Both the position numbers and the translations under genes were made by a program. From Akkermansia muciniphila (GTDB taxonomy: Bacteria; Verrucomicrobiota; Verrucomicrobiia; Limisphaerales; F1-80-MAGS106): a DNA stretch of 53,107 bases. Where the stretch lies: NCBI GenBank assembly GCA_945865375.1, contig CAMBEJ010000019.1, positions 1 to 53,107 on the forward strand, given 5' to 3'. Shown here in pieces: positions 42,103 to 51,800 of the stretch; the first letter of the stretch is position 1; each line of letters begins with the position of its first letter. The notes beneath the pieces are model-generated. The model had not been told where the DNA came from, did not search any database, and saw only the letters and a program-made list of their open reading frames with translations.

Positions 42103-42558
42103 TTATTGAAGCTTCCGATTAGCGGGTTTTCCGTGTTGAACCTCGAGCTGGTTTGAAGAGGGCAGATCCTGTCGGCTTGGAGGGAGGAAAGGCCGAACAA
42201 AAGCATCATGAAAACTGTATCCCCCCGTGAAATCATGCCGCGTGTCTTTGTCTGTCTTTGCGAGCACGTTTCGATCCACCAGATTGAAAACAATTTCACC
42301 GAAGTCCTCGCATTGACAGATCCCCCAATCATTAAGGAGCGTGACGGTCATGGGTCCGTACTGATTGACAGCGAACTCCCTGATGCCCTCCAGCAACTCT
42401 TGACCGGAGACGTGGCGCACCGATCCACGCTCCTGCTTTGTGAGTTTTTTTTGCGTATGGTCAAGAGCCTCTCTAACAAAAAGATACGCTTCGCGTTGGT
42501 ACCGCGGATCCTCGGTTACGATTTTTTCGAGCATATCATCGAATTCAACACCTTGCAT
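42103..42558 (-). CDS. Minf_1886 family protein
   Basis: 151 residues. The opening F-D-D-M-L-E-K-I-V-T-E-D-P-R-Y-Q-R-E-A-Y-L-F-V-R-E-A-L-D matches the Minf_1886 family, conserved in Verrucomicrobia and Planctomycetes and without known function. The middle contains H-V-S-G-Q-E-L-L-E-G-I-R and G-I-C-Q-C-E-D-F-G-E-I-V-F-N-L. The tail from about residue 110 is longer than typical. A 42-residue membrane peptide is encoded 6 bp upstream on the same strand, making a likely two-gene unit. Confidence 0.85.
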   Translation of the reverse strand: MQGVEFDDMLEKIVTEDPRYQREAYLFVREALDHTQKKLTKQERGSVRHVSGQELLEGIREFAVNQYGPMTVTLLNDWGICQCEDFGEIVFNLVDRNVLAKTDKDTRHDFTGGYSFHDAFVRPFLPPSRQDLPSSNQLEVQHGKPANRKLQ

Positions 42559-42564
42559 AACGCG

Positions 42565-42693
42565 TTAACGGTGATGAGCGGCAGGCACCTCATGTGGCTG
42601 CGTGGTCCGCACCACCTTGACGGCGAGCCCGGTCAACAAGAGTGCGGCCGTGACCCATAACACCCACTGTTCCTGGCGCGTTAGGCTATGCAT
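42565..42693 (-). CDS. Small single-helix membrane protein
   Basis: 42 residues: a charged start (M-H-S-L-T-R-Q-E-Q), one membrane helix (WVLWVTAALLLTGLAVKVV) and a short polar tail (R-T-T-Q-P-H-E-V-P). The ATG is at 42693 and the stop lies 6 bp before the Minf_1886 start, implying translational coupling. The helix resembles the N-terminal anchor of ComEA-like proteins, without the DNA-binding part. Function unknown. Confidence 0.6.
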   Translation of the reverse strand: MHSLTRQEQWVLWVTAALLLTGLAVKVVRTTQPHEVPAAHHR

Positions 42694-42737
42694 TGGCGCA
42701 CCCTACACTGTGTCGACGCCCAAGACAACATTGGAGT

Positions 42738-44225
42738 TCAAAACCTGATCGCGATGTTATTCACGGTCATGCGCCACTCCGAGAAATGTTCCGCTGTTTT
42801 CAGGATTCCAAAGGTGTCGAAAGCGAAGCCGCACCCTTCCCCATAAACGCTATCCGGGGACACGTTGAAGGTCCAGACGGAGCCATCGGGAATGGACCGT
42901 AACTCCTGGGTCTCGATTTTCTGTTGCAGGGCTGGCTGGCCTGCGTTCAGGAGGCCGACGGAATCGTTGTCCTGCCAGTGCCTGTGCAGCCCCTTGGCCA
43001 CCACAAGCCGGCGCATCATGGGGTTAGGCAGGCTTGAATGTTGATGAGCTCTGAACACCGCCCTCAGGCGCCGCCCAGGCGTGCTTCCCTTCTCCAGCAC
43101 ATAATGAGTCAGACGGTCGCCGTAAACGAAGGCCCGTCCCGGATCCACCGCAAATTGAGGTTCCTCGTGAACGAGGGTGAAGTCGTTCCACATAAACCCG
43201 ATGACCGAAGGTTTAGTGGGGCTTTCCGGGATGAAGTCTGAGAAGCTGGCTTTTAGCAAGTCCCTCTCGCTGGGCACCAATTGTTTCAACAACTCCCCGC
43301 TCTCGGCCAGGAATTGCCCTCGCTGGACACTCCTCAGGAACTGGTATCGCACGCCAGGCGGCGAGTTCAATAGCACGCGGGGATCGTATCCGGGCTCCAT
43401 GCCGCCGTGGTTGCATTGGACGGCGTTCTCTCCGCACACCAGATAGAGGGCCAAGGGCATGAAATCATAAACGCGCAGGGTCTTTTTAGGATTGAATTCA
43501 CGTCCATATTTGTATTGCGCCTCCGCCATGAAACCGTAGTTCATCGCCAGGCTGATGTCCTCATGGTTGCCCCGAACGAGCACCACGCGTTCGGGGTTGG
43601 CTTGTTTCAAACGGAGGATGGTGTGGAGCACTTCCACGCCGTACATCCCGCGATCGGTGTAATCACCCAGGAAAACCATCCAGAAATTGGTGGAAACAAC
43701 CTTAAAATCCTTCACTCGTCCGGACGTCTCCAGAGATCCCAACACGGCGTTCAGGGAGTGGATGTCTCCGTGGAAATCGCCATGAAAGAAAACTTCGGCA
43801 CCTTGGGGAACAGACAACCGCTGCGTGAAGGGCTCAAACCGGATGCCTCCCTCGGTAAAGTAAGTGTTATCGATGTTCAGAAAGTGTGATTTTTCGGGCT
43901 TGGTCCCCACCCATGCATTTGTGTCCGCAAGCTCTCCGTCCCTGGCGGATCGGAGGAACCGCTCAATTCCAAGCCCGAATTCAGCCGCCTTGAGTGGCAG
44001 CAGTTCTTTTGGCGGAGGACCGCGCTTCAACGCCCGGTTCCTTGGGAGAGCCTCGCAGGCGGCCCGCCATTCCGAGAAAGTCTTGTACCGCGTCTCATTA
44101 CCCGCCGAAGTGGCCTTCGCAAGCGGCTGCGACACAGGTTGGCACTGCCCGGCAGATCCGAGAAGTTGTATCAGCAAGAGGATGCTGGGCACTCCGATTC
44201 CAAACCAGTGAGGCATGAGTTTCAT
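42738..44225 (-). CDS. Secreted PPP-type metallophosphoesterase
   Basis: 495 residues from the ATG at 44225, giving a signal peptide (MKLMPHWFGIGVPSILLLIQ, ending near S-A-G-Q-C-Q). The metal site of PPP serine/threonine phosphatases is present in order: G-D-F-H-G-D-I-H, G-D-Y-T-D-R-G, V-R-G-N-H-E, C-N-H-G-G and a late R-A-H-Q-H. The first motif has an inserted residue compared with the usual G-D-x-H-G. The substrate, phosphoprotein or small phosphoester, cannot be told. Divergent from the kinase-like genes to its right. Confidence 0.85.
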   Translation of the reverse strand: MKLMPHWFGIGVPSILLLIQLLGSAGQCQPVSQPLAKATSAGNETRYKTFSEWRAACEALPRNRALKRGPPPKELLPLKAAEFGLGIERFLRSARDGELADTNAWVGTKPEKSHFLNIDNTYFTEGGIRFEPFTQRLSVPQGAEVFFHGDFHGDIHSLNAVLGSLETSGRVKDFKVVSTNFWMVFLGDYTDRGMYGVEVLHTILRLKQANPERVVLVRGNHEDISLAMNYGFMAEAQYKYGREFNPKKTLRVYDFMPLALYLVCGENAVQCNHGGMEPGYDPRVLLNSPPGVRYQFLRSVQRGQFLAESGELLKQLVPSERDLLKASFSDFIPESPTKPSVIGFMWNDFTLVHEEPQFAVDPGRAFVYGDRLTHYVLEKGSTPGRRLRAVFRAHQHSSLPNPMMRRLVVAKGLHRHWQDNDSVGLLNAGQPALQQKIETQELRSIPDGSVWTFNVSPDSVYGEGCGFAFDTFGILKTAEHFSEWRMTVNNIAIRF

Positions 44226-44355
44226 GACGTTCGAACCCGGTAAAAACATCTACGCTAATGAGAATTGAACTGATGACAAGGCCCATCTATTTCTTCAAAG
44301 TCTCAACAATCCAGATTGCATCGCGGAACCGAGACTTTAACCTGGGTCTGTTTGC

Positions 44356-45042
44356 ATGATGAAAACGTTCGCCGAGTTAGGCTTCAGCGGTCGGTTGATA
44401 GCCGTCGAAGGTCTGGATGGATCTGGAAAATCCACCCAGATCTATCTCTTGAAGCGATGGCTTCAATTGCAAGGTGTGAAAGTGTTTTTTAGCGAGTGGA
44501 ACTCCAGCGAGCTGGTGAAGAGCGCGACGAGCAAGGGGAAGAAGCGCGAGCTGTTGACGCCAAGCACTTTCAGCCTGATCCACGCCACCGATTTCGCGGA
44601 TCGGTACGAGCGGCAACTGGTCCCATTGCTTCGCGCGGGCTATGTGGTGCTTTGCGATCGCTATATTTTCACGGCCTTCGCCCGTGATGTCGTGCGAGGA
44701 TGCCGCCCGGAGTGGGTTCACGGCATCTACAACTTCGCGGCCCTGCCTGACCTCACCTTTTTCTTCAAGGCGAGCCTCGAAGTTTCACTGCAACGAATTC
44801 TCGATGGCCGCCCCCAATTGAAGTACTTTGAGGCGGGCATGGATCTCCGCCTTTCGTCGGATTTTTATGAGAGTTTTCGCGTTTTTCAGGGGCGGATACT
44901 CGAGCAATACCTGGCCATGAGCACCGAGTTTAAATTTCATGTGCTCGACGCCAATCAGAAGGTCGAAACCCAACAGTTGATTGTGCGGAGGATCGTGGCC
45001 GCGAGCATCGATTTGGAGAAGTTTCTTTTCACCAAGGTCTGA
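44356..45042 (+). CDS. Thymidylate kinase-like P-loop kinase 1
   Basis: 228 residues; starts with two adjacent Met codons (44356 or 44359). P-loop V-E-G-L-D-G-S-G-K-S-T-Q and the D-R-Y-I-F-T-A-F-A-R-D motif place it in the thymidylate-kinase superfamily. The R-E-P-G-G-T element of true dTMP kinases is missing; that position reads S-E-W-N-S-S-E-L-V-K followed by a basic S-K-G-K-K-R-E stretch. The genome may keep a normal tmk elsewhere. The gene is followed 7 bp later by a paralogue and then by ROK and Ppx genes, so a role in nucleotide or polyphosphate phosphotransfer is possible. Confidence 0.8.
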   Translation: MMKTFAELGFSGRLIAVEGLDGSGKSTQIYLLKRWLQLQGVKVFFSEWNSSELVKSATSKGKKRELLTPSTFSLIHATDFADRYERQLVPLLRAGYVVLCDRYIFTAFARDVVRGCRPEWVHGIYNFAALPDLTFFFKASLEVSLQRILDGRPQLKYFEAGMDLRLSSDFYESFRVFQGRILEQYLAMSTEFKFHVLDANQKVETQQLIVRRIVAASIDLEKFLFTKV

Positions 45043-45049
45043 AACCACA

Positions 45050-45826
45050 ATGAATGCCAGGCGCATCAAAAAAGTCTCCGTGGTCACGCCCAGGCGGCGG
45101 GTGCTTCCCGGACAGATCATAGTCCCACGGTCCTCGCCAAAAACATTCTACGGGCACGGACTCCCCGGGGTTGCGGTGGATGCCCTTATTGGCACGCTCG
45201 TGGTGGTTGAGGGTGCCGACGGGTCGGGACGATCGACGCAGATCGTGCGGCTCGTCGAATGGCTTGAAGCCAGTGGTCACGCAACCGTTCAGGTCGGTTT
45301 GAAGAGGTCGACTCTCGTGAGCGAGGAGCTTGAGAAGGCTCAACAAGGCAACATTCTGAGCCGGACCACGCTCAGCCTTTTTTATGCGACCGATTTCGCC
45401 GACCAAATTGAAAACACGATTCTTCCGGCGCTGCGCGCGGGTTTTGTCGTTCTCGCGGATCGTTACATCTACACCTTGATGGCTCGGGATTTGGTCCGAG
45501 GGATGGACGAAGGGTGGCTGAGGAACCTCTACGGGATGGCCTTGGTTCCTGACGCGGTGTTTTATCTGAATGTATCGCCGGACCATTTGATCCAGCGCAA
45601 CTTCGCGAAGGATTTTGCCCTGGGCTATTGGGAGAGCGGCATGGACCTTGGGCTGTCCAGGGACATGTTCGACAGTTTTATCAAGTACCAGTCCCTGGTT
45701 GAGCAGCAGTTCAAACGCTTGCAGACTTATTACAGGTTCACGATCGTCGATGGCAACCGGCCCTCGGACCAAATCAACGAGGAATTGAAGCTGAAAATTG
45801 CTTCCGTGATCGCCGGAACTCAATAG
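45050..45826 (+). CDS. Thymidylate kinase-like P-loop kinase 2
   Basis: 258 residues from the ATG at 45050. An N-terminal extension of about 45 basic residues precedes a P-loop V-E-G-A-D-G-S-G-R-S-T-Q, where the catalytic Lys of G-S-G-K-S-T is Arg. The D-R-Y-I-Y-T-L-M-A-R-D, Y-A-T-D-F-A-D and Y-W-E-S-G-M-D motifs match kinase-like protein 1. The Lys-to-Arg change suggests reduced or regulatory activity, with the two proteins perhaps forming a heterodimer. R-E-P-G-G-T is again absent. No ribosome site decides the start. Confidence 0.78.
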   Translation: MNARRIKKVSVVTPRRRVLPGQIIVPRSSPKTFYGHGLPGVAVDALIGTLVVVEGADGSGRSTQIVRLVEWLEASGHATVQVGLKRSTLVSEELEKAQQGNILSRTTLSLFYATDFADQIENTILPALRAGFVVLADRYIYTLMARDLVRGMDEGWLRNLYGMALVPDAVFYLNVSPDHLIQRNFAKDFALGYWESGMDLGLSRDMFDSFIKYQSLVEQQFKRLQTYYRFTIVDGNRPSDQINEELKLKIASVIAGTQ

Positions 45827-45890
45827 AAGTGAGGCTGAAGAAAAGGCTTTTTCGCTTTCAGATAGCACCCATCCCAAACCTGGAACAGGC

Positions 45891-46877
45891 ATGCCCGAGA
45901 TCCCTCAAAAAACGGAATACCTGATCGGAGTCGATCTGGGCGGCACAAAAATATTGGCCGGCGTCTTCACACCTGACATCAAGTGTCTTGGAAAGGCGAA
46001 AGTGAGCACGAAGGCCGTTCGCGGGCCTGACGCCGTGGTTGAGCGGATAATCCGGTGCGTCCAGGACGCGATTGATGAGTGCGATTTGGACATGAAACAG
46101 GTGCGCGGGGTTGGAGTGGGTGCCCCAGGGGCGGTGAACACCGACGAAGGGCGCGTGATTTTTGCGCCCAACCTGAAGTGGGAGAACGTCGCGCTCAAGA
46201 AAGCCCTCGAGAAAGAGCTTGGGCTGCCCATATTTGTTGAGAACGACTGCAACCTCTGCACGCTGGGCGTTTATGAAACCGAGCTCGAAGGGCGGCCCAG
46301 GCATGTCCTGGGCATCTTCCTGGGCACCGGCATTGGCGGCGGACTGATCATCGATGGAAAACTTTATTCGGGCTTCAATCGAACCGCCGGCGAGATTGGC
46401 CACATGGTCATCGAAGTGGGCGGCGCCAAGTGCGAGTGCGGCAACCGGGGTTGCTTCGAGGCGCTGGCAGGGCGGGCTGCCCTCTTTAAGAAGATCCAAG
46501 GTGCGGTTCGGGATGGGCAAAAAACCGTGCTCACCGAAATGCTGGGTCCAAGCCTTGAAGACCTCCGGAGCGGGGATCTCAGAAAAGCCATCAAACGCGG
46601 GGATAAATTCGTTGAAAAAGTGGTCGAAGAAGCCGCCGAATACACAGGCATCGCGGTGGCCAACCTGATCAACATCCTGAACCCCGAGGTGGTTGTTTTG
46701 GGAGGGGGATTGATCGACGCGCTCGAGGATGAAATGATGGCGATCATTGTTGAAACCGCGTTGGATTACTCGATGGCTGGCACGACCCGGGGCATCGAGA
46801 TACGGGCTTCAAAGCTGGGAGATGATGCCGGCATCACGGGCGGTGCGGTGCTCGCGAGAGCGATGACCAAACAATAG
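45891..46877 (+). CDS. ROK-family sugar kinase
   Basis: 328 residues. ATP-binding G-V-D-L-G-G-T-K at the N-terminus, V-E-N-D-C-N for sugar binding and catalysis, G-T-G-I-G-G-G-L-I, and the ROK zinc motif C-E-C-G-N-R-G-C-F-E. Most likely phosphorylates glucose (glucokinase), using ATP or possibly polyphosphate, since polyphosphate glucokinases are also ROK proteins. Its stop is directly followed by the ATG of the Ppx/GppA gene with no gap. Confidence 0.9.
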   Translation: MPEIPQKTEYLIGVDLGGTKILAGVFTPDIKCLGKAKVSTKAVRGPDAVVERIIRCVQDAIDECDLDMKQVRGVGVGAPGAVNTDEGRVIFAPNLKWENVALKKALEKELGLPIFVENDCNLCTLGVYETELEGRPRHVLGIFLGTGIGGGLIIDGKLYSGFNRTAGEIGHMVIEVGGAKCECGNRGCFEALAGRAALFKKIQGAVRDGQKTVLTEMLGPSLEDLRSGDLRKAIKRGDKFVEKVVEEAAEYTGIAVANLINILNPEVVVLGGGLIDALEDEMMAIIVETALDYSMAGTTRGIEIRASKLGDDAGITGGAVLARAMTKQ

Positions 46878-47837
46878 ATGGCCTGTGTTGTGAAGCGACT
46901 CGCGGTGATTGATGTGGGGACGAATGCGGTCAAGATCCTCGCAGCCGATGTGACCCAAGGCCGGTTGATTCCTTTCCATGAGAGCAGCGTGCAGACACGC
47001 CTGGGAACGGGTCTTTATTTCGGACGACGTCTGCGCGCGGACGCCATTCGATCGACTGCGGAGGCCGTCGCCGCTTTCTCGAAAGAGGCAGCTCGCTTGG
47101 GTGTGGTGCAGGTGCGGTGCATTGCGACGAGCGCCGCGCGCGATGCTGAGAACGTAGCGGAATTACTGGATGCCATCAAAGCCCACTCCGGGCTCGACGC
47201 CGAGGTGATCACCGGGGAGCGAGAGGCGGAACTGGGTTTCCAAGGCGTCATGACCGATCCTAATCTGGCGGCTCATGCCGTGCTGGTCATCGATGTCGGA
47301 GGAGGGAGCACCGAAATCATTTTGGGAGATGGAGCGGGTGTGGCCTGCCGCCGCAGTGTGGCGCTTGGCACGATCCGGCTTGCTGAATCGTTCAAGACTA
47401 CGGATCCGCCGGGCCAGGAGGCCCTGACGCGGTGCTTGGCTGAGGTGAGAAAGTTTCTCGACTCGGAAGTGATGCCTGTTTTTCAAGCAGCCATATCGAC
47501 TCGCCTGTCAACCAACCCGGTTCTGGTGGGTGCGAGTGGAACCTCGACGGTTCTGGCGCGGATGTTTCTTTCGTCCGAGACTTATGATCGAACCGTTCTG
47601 GAGCGTGTCCGGTTGACGCGGGGATGGTTGGATGGGCAGTGCCTAAACCTGTGGTCCATCCCGCTGGAGGAACGTCGGAGGATTGTCGGACTGCCTCCCA
47701 ACCGTGCGGACATTATTCCATTCGGAGTGGTGATTATGCGCGCGGTCCTGGGCGCTTTTGATTCTCGAGAACTCTGGATCAGCACTCGCGGGTTGCGTTT
47801 CGCCGTCGTGAAAGAAATGGCCGCCGAGGCCTTGTAA
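46878..47837 (+). CDS. Ppx/GppA-family exopolyphosphatase
   Basis: 319 residues of the ASKHA phosphatase family: V-I-D-V-G-T-N-A-V-K at the start, I-A-T-S-A-A-R-D-A, E-V-I-T-G-E-R-E-A-E-L-G-F-Q-G and V-I-D-V-G-G-G-S-T-E-I, then G-A-S-G-T-S. Family members remove terminal phosphate from polyphosphate or hydrolyse pppGpp. It is the short form, without the C-terminal HD-like domain of E. coli Ppx. Last gene of the cluster with two kinase-like proteins and a ROK kinase, followed by the palindromic repeat at 47842. Confidence 0.9.
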   Translation: MACVVKRLAVIDVGTNAVKILAADVTQGRLIPFHESSVQTRLGTGLYFGRRLRADAIRSTAEAVAAFSKEAARLGVVQVRCIATSAARDAENVAELLDAIKAHSGLDAEVITGEREAELGFQGVMTDPNLAAHAVLVIDVGGGSTEIILGDGAGVACRRSVALGTIRLAESFKTTDPPGQEALTRCLAEVRKFLDSEVMPVFQAAISTRLSTNPVLVGASGTSTVLARMFLSSETYDRTVLERVRLTRGWLDGQCLNLWSIPLEERRRIVGLPPNRADIIPFGVVIMRAVLGAFDSRELWISTRGLRFAVVKEMAAEAL

Positions 47838-47841
47838 AAGC

Positions 47842-47953
47842 GGATACTGGCCCTAGGAAGTGGGGTGGGGACGGCTCGTCCCCAGGTCCTCTCCGGTGGG
47901 CACTCGAACCGGGGACGAGCCGTCCCCGCCCCGAAGTGTTCTTGAATCAGCCC
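47842..47953 (-). repeat. Dispersed palindromic repeat, copy 2
   Basis: A 112-bp element, the reverse complement of the copy at 3377-3489. Core words GGGGACGGCTCGTCCCC (47867-47883) and GGGGACGAGCCGTCCCC (47911-47927) are identical to those of copy 1. It starts 5 bases after the ppx stop, where it could also end transcription by its hairpin. Confidence 0.85.
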
Positions 47954-48039
47954 AGAAGAAGATTGGAACAAGGATTTTTTGAGTTGATTCCCGTCGGGTC
48001 ATCTTGTTACGGTCCTTCTCAACAAAGGGGGGTTGGATC

Positions 48040-48699
48040 GTGAAACGGAGGCTTGGTTTTACCATTTTGGAGCTGTTGATGGTTCTTTCCATCATCGCTT
48101 TATTGGCGACATTAACATTTCCAGGGTTGGCACGGGCAAAGGCCCGTGTGGGGTCTGTTTCGTGTCTGGGCAACTTGAGGCAGTGGGGGGTGGCCACGTC
48201 GTTTTACACACTCGACAACGATGATTTCCTTCCGCCCGACGGGGCTCCAAACCCAGGCGAAGCCTCGACTAATTCGGGGTGGTACATCTATCTGCCCGCT
48301 CAGCTTGGCATCCCCTGGTATCACGGGATGAGGTGGCGGACCAACACGACCGAAGACCCTGGGCGCAGCGTCTGGATCTGCCCTTCAAACAGGCGTCGGA
48401 GCAACGGTAAAAATCTTTTTCACTATTGCTTGAACCAAAATGTGAACGGCACCGGGGACAAGAACCAGCCGGTGCGGATGGGCTCGATAGAAGGGGCTTC
48501 CACACTTGTGTGGTTGTTTGATTCCAAGAACCTGCCCGCTGTGGGCTCACGTTCCTTTGTGCACACCAACCTGCACGGGCCGGGTGCGAACTTCTTGTTC
48601 CTGGACGGGCGAGCAGCTCGCTACCGGGCGTTGGAATACTGGGATCCATCCGCCAACAGAGCCTTCTCCAACACAATCTCCCTCAGGTGGTTTCCGTGA
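48040..48699 (+). CDS. Type II pseudopilin-like protein with H-X9-DG motif
   Basis: 219 residues from a GTG at 48040 with an AGGGGGG ribosome site eight bases upstream. The N-terminal prepilin signal is K-R-R-L-G-F-T-I-L-E-L-L-M-V-L-S-I-I, cleaved after G with the usual Glu at +5. The C-terminal part contains H-G-P-G-A-N-F-L-F-L-D-G, the H-X9-DG motif common in large PVC pseudopilin families. Two conserved Cys (C-L-G-N-L-R-Q and I-C-P-S-N) may pair. Part of a type II secretion- or pilus-like filament; no assembly genes are nearby. Confidence 0.9.
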   Translation: MKRRLGFTILELLMVLSIIALLATLTFPGLARAKARVGSVSCLGNLRQWGVATSFYTLDNDDFLPPDGAPNPGEASTNSGWYIYLPAQLGIPWYHGMRWRTNTTEDPGRSVWICPSNRRRSNGKNLFHYCLNQNVNGTGDKNQPVRMGSIEGASTLVWLFDSKNLPAVGSRSFVHTNLHGPGANFLFLDGRAARYRALEYWDPSANRAFSNTISLRWFP

Positions 48700-48722
48700 T
48701 CCGCAAAGGAGGGGGCGCCGCC

Positions 48723-48842
48723 TCAGATGGCACCGAACAAACGAAGAATGCCGTAGACGAGCGCGACCTCCAGGGAGACAAAAAAGACGAATCCAATCCA
48801 AAGGCGGAGCCAATCGATCAGCACATTCATGGTCTTCTTCAT
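48723..48842 (-). CDS. Small membrane protein downstream of metH
   Basis: 39 residues: M-K-K-T-M-N-V-L-I-D-W-L-R, then a hydrophobic helix (LWIGFVFFVSLEVALVYGIL) and R-L-F-G-A-I. Start at 48842, 40 bp after the metH stop on the same strand, so possibly the last gene of that transcription unit. No ribosome site stands out. Its composition is that of a real single-pass peptide, but the family is unknown. Confidence 0.45.
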   Translation of the reverse strand: MKKTMNVLIDWLRLWIGFVFFVSLEVALVYGILRLFGAI

Positions 48843-48882
48843 TCGGAATTAACTCTAGCAAACCTTATGCCAAGCGCAACTC

Positions 48883-51800
48883 CTAGTGATGTAAACCGCA
48901 GGCGCAGGCTGCTGAATCCCCGGCAGCGAGGGGGCCAGCCGGTTCGTAATCCAACCACGGAGACAGCCATCGCTCCACGGTCTGTAAAGGCATGCGCTTC
49001 CGGCGGTGATAGTCCATGACCTGGTCGCGGCCCAATTTTCCCACCGCGAAATACTTGGATTCAGGGTGCGCAAAAGAAAAGCCACTGACGCTGCTTGCGG
49101 GCCACATGGCGCAGCTTTCCGTGAGGCGGATTCCTGTGGTTTTCTCCACTTCCAATAACTGCCAGAGCGTCAGTTTCTCGGTGTGGTCGGGGCATGCGGG
49201 ATAGCCCGGAGCGGGTCTTATGCCCCGGTATCGCTCGCGGATTAGCTCTTCGCACGTGAGCCTCTCCTCAGCCCCGTAGCCCCATTCTCCGCGCATTTTC
49301 TTGTGCAGACACTCCGCGAAGGCTTCGGCGAGCCTGTCGGCCAGCGCTTTTGTCATGATGGAGTTGTAATCGTCGTGGTCTTTCTCGAATCCAGCGCACA
49401 GCACGTCCACGCCAAAACCGGTTGAGACAGCGAAAGCGCCCACGGAGTCGGCGAGCTCAGAGGTCTTGGGTGCCACGAAGTCGGCGAGGGCGAGGTTGGA
49501 TTCGCCCTCTTTCTTCTCAGCCTGCTGCCTCAGTGTGTGGAGGGTGGCCCGCGATGCAGACCGAGTGTCATCAGTGTAGAGCTCGATGTCGTCGCCGACG
49601 GTGTTCGCCCGGAAAAATCCGTACACAGCGCGGGCCTCTAACAGTTTTTCGGCGACGATCCGTCCGAGCAATGCCTGGGCGTCCTCGAACAGTTTAGTGG
49701 CTTGTTCGCCCACCTTTTCATCGGAAAGAATCGAAGGGTATCTGCCTCTTAATTCCCATGTATGAAAAAATGGAGACCAATCAATGAACGGAACCAGTTC
49801 CTCGAGAGGGAAATTGTGGAGAACCCGGGTTCCAAAAAACGCAGGTTTGGCGATGTCCTGGTGGCGCCATTGGATCGGGGTACGCCTCAGACGAGCGGTT
49901 TCGATGGAGAGCAGTGGCTTGGTGTTGCGGCCCAGGTATTGGGAGCGAAGGATCTCCTGTTCAGCTCGGTTCCTTTCCACAAGGGCGCCTTTATTCTCGG
50001 CGCTCAAAAGGCTGCCGACCGCTGGAACCGCTCGAGAGGCGTCGAGCACATGAAGCGTTGGCTGGGAGAATCCCGGGGCTATCTTCACCGCGGTGTGCGC
50101 TTTGCTCGTCGTGGCACCTCCGATGAGCAGCGGAATTTTGAAACCCTGCCGTTCCATCTCGCGGGCGACGTGAACCATCTCGTCCAGCGATGGGGTGATC
50201 AATCCGCTTAGGCCGATGATGTCGGCCTCGATCTCCTTTGCCTTGGCCAGAATCTGGTCGCACGGGACCATCACACCGAGGTCTGTGATCTCATAATTGT
50301 TACACGCCAGCACGACCCCGACGATGTTCTTGCCGATATCATGGACGTCCCCCTTTACGGTGGCTAGCAGGACCCTGCCATTCCCCCTGGACACCCCTGT
50401 TGCTTTTTTCTCAGCCTCCATAAAGGGCATCAGATAGGCCACCGCTTTTTTCATCACCCGGGCGCTCTTGACCACCTGTGGAAGAAACATTTTCCCGTCA
50501 CCGAACAGGTCGCCCACGACGTTCATGCCTGCCATCAGAGGGCCTTCGATCACAGAGAGAGGGCGCGGATATTTCTGTCGAGCTTCCTCGATGTCCTGGT
50601 CGATGAAGTCCACGATTCCTTTGACGAGAGCATGGGAGAGACGCTCCTCGACACTGCCGTTTCGCCAGGCTGCCTCGGTTTCCGCGGTTTTCTCCTTTTG
50701 TTGGACGGAATCGGCAAATCTGGTCAGGCGTTCAGTGGCGTCGGGCCGGCGGTCGAGCAGGACATCCTCGACCAGTTCGAGAAGGCCTTTGGGGATTTGT
50801 TCGTAGACCTCGAGCATGCCTGAGTTGACGATCCCCATGTCGAGCCCGGCTTTGATGGCGTGGTAAAGGAACGCCGCATGCATGGCCTCGCGGATGGCGT
50901 TGTTGCCTCGGAAAGAAAAGGAAACGTTGCTGATGCCGCCGCTGACTTTGGCATGAGCGAGGGTTTGTTTGATCCCCCGGGTGGCCTCGATGAAGTCCAC
51001 CGCGTAGTGGTTGTGTTCTTCGATGCCGGTGGCGACGGTGAGAACGTTCGGGTCAAAAATAATATCCTGGGGAGGGAACCCGGCCCGGTTGACAAGCAGG
51101 TTGTAGGATCGGGTGCAGATCTCGATTTTTCGTGCCAGGCTGTCAGCCTGCCCGCGTTCGTCGAAAGCCATCACCACCACCGCCGCGCCATAGCGACGGA
51201 TCTTCAGTGCCTGGTCCAGAAACCTCCCTTCACCCTCCTTGAGGCTGATCGAGTTCACCACCGGCTTGCCTTGGACGCATTTCAGACCCGCCTCGATGAC
51301 GGACCATTTTGAGCTGTCGATCATCACGGGGACACGGGCGATATCCGGTTCGGAGGCGATGAGGTGGAGGAAGTGCGACATCGATTGCTCGGAGTCGAGC
51401 ATCCCTTCGTCCATGTTGATATCGAGAATCTGAGCGCCGTTTTCGACCTGCTGTTTGGCGACCGACAGAGCCTCCTCGAATTTCCCTCCGAGGATGAGTT
51501 TGGCGAACCTGGGGGATCCGGTGACGTTGGTTCGCTCGCCGATGTTCACAAAGTTCGTCATCGGAGTGATCGTGAGGGCCTCCAGTCCGCTGAGGCGCAA
51601 GCAGGGAGGGATGACTGGGGGTAAACGGGGCGTGAGGTCCTTCACCGCATGGGCGATCGCCGCGATATGGTCAGGCGTGGAGCCGCAACATCCACCCACG
51701 ATATTGACCCAGCCTTCGCGCACAAACTCGGCGACCTCGCCCGCCATCATTTCGGGAGTTTGATCGTACTCGCCGAAGGCGTTTGGCAGGCCGGCGTTGG

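Noticed and set aside
47842-47953. CRISPR-like or tRNA-like interpretation of the palindromic repeat
   Set aside because: Only two palindromic words with one spacer per copy and no cloverleaf; it is a dispersed inverted repeat, not an array or tRNA.
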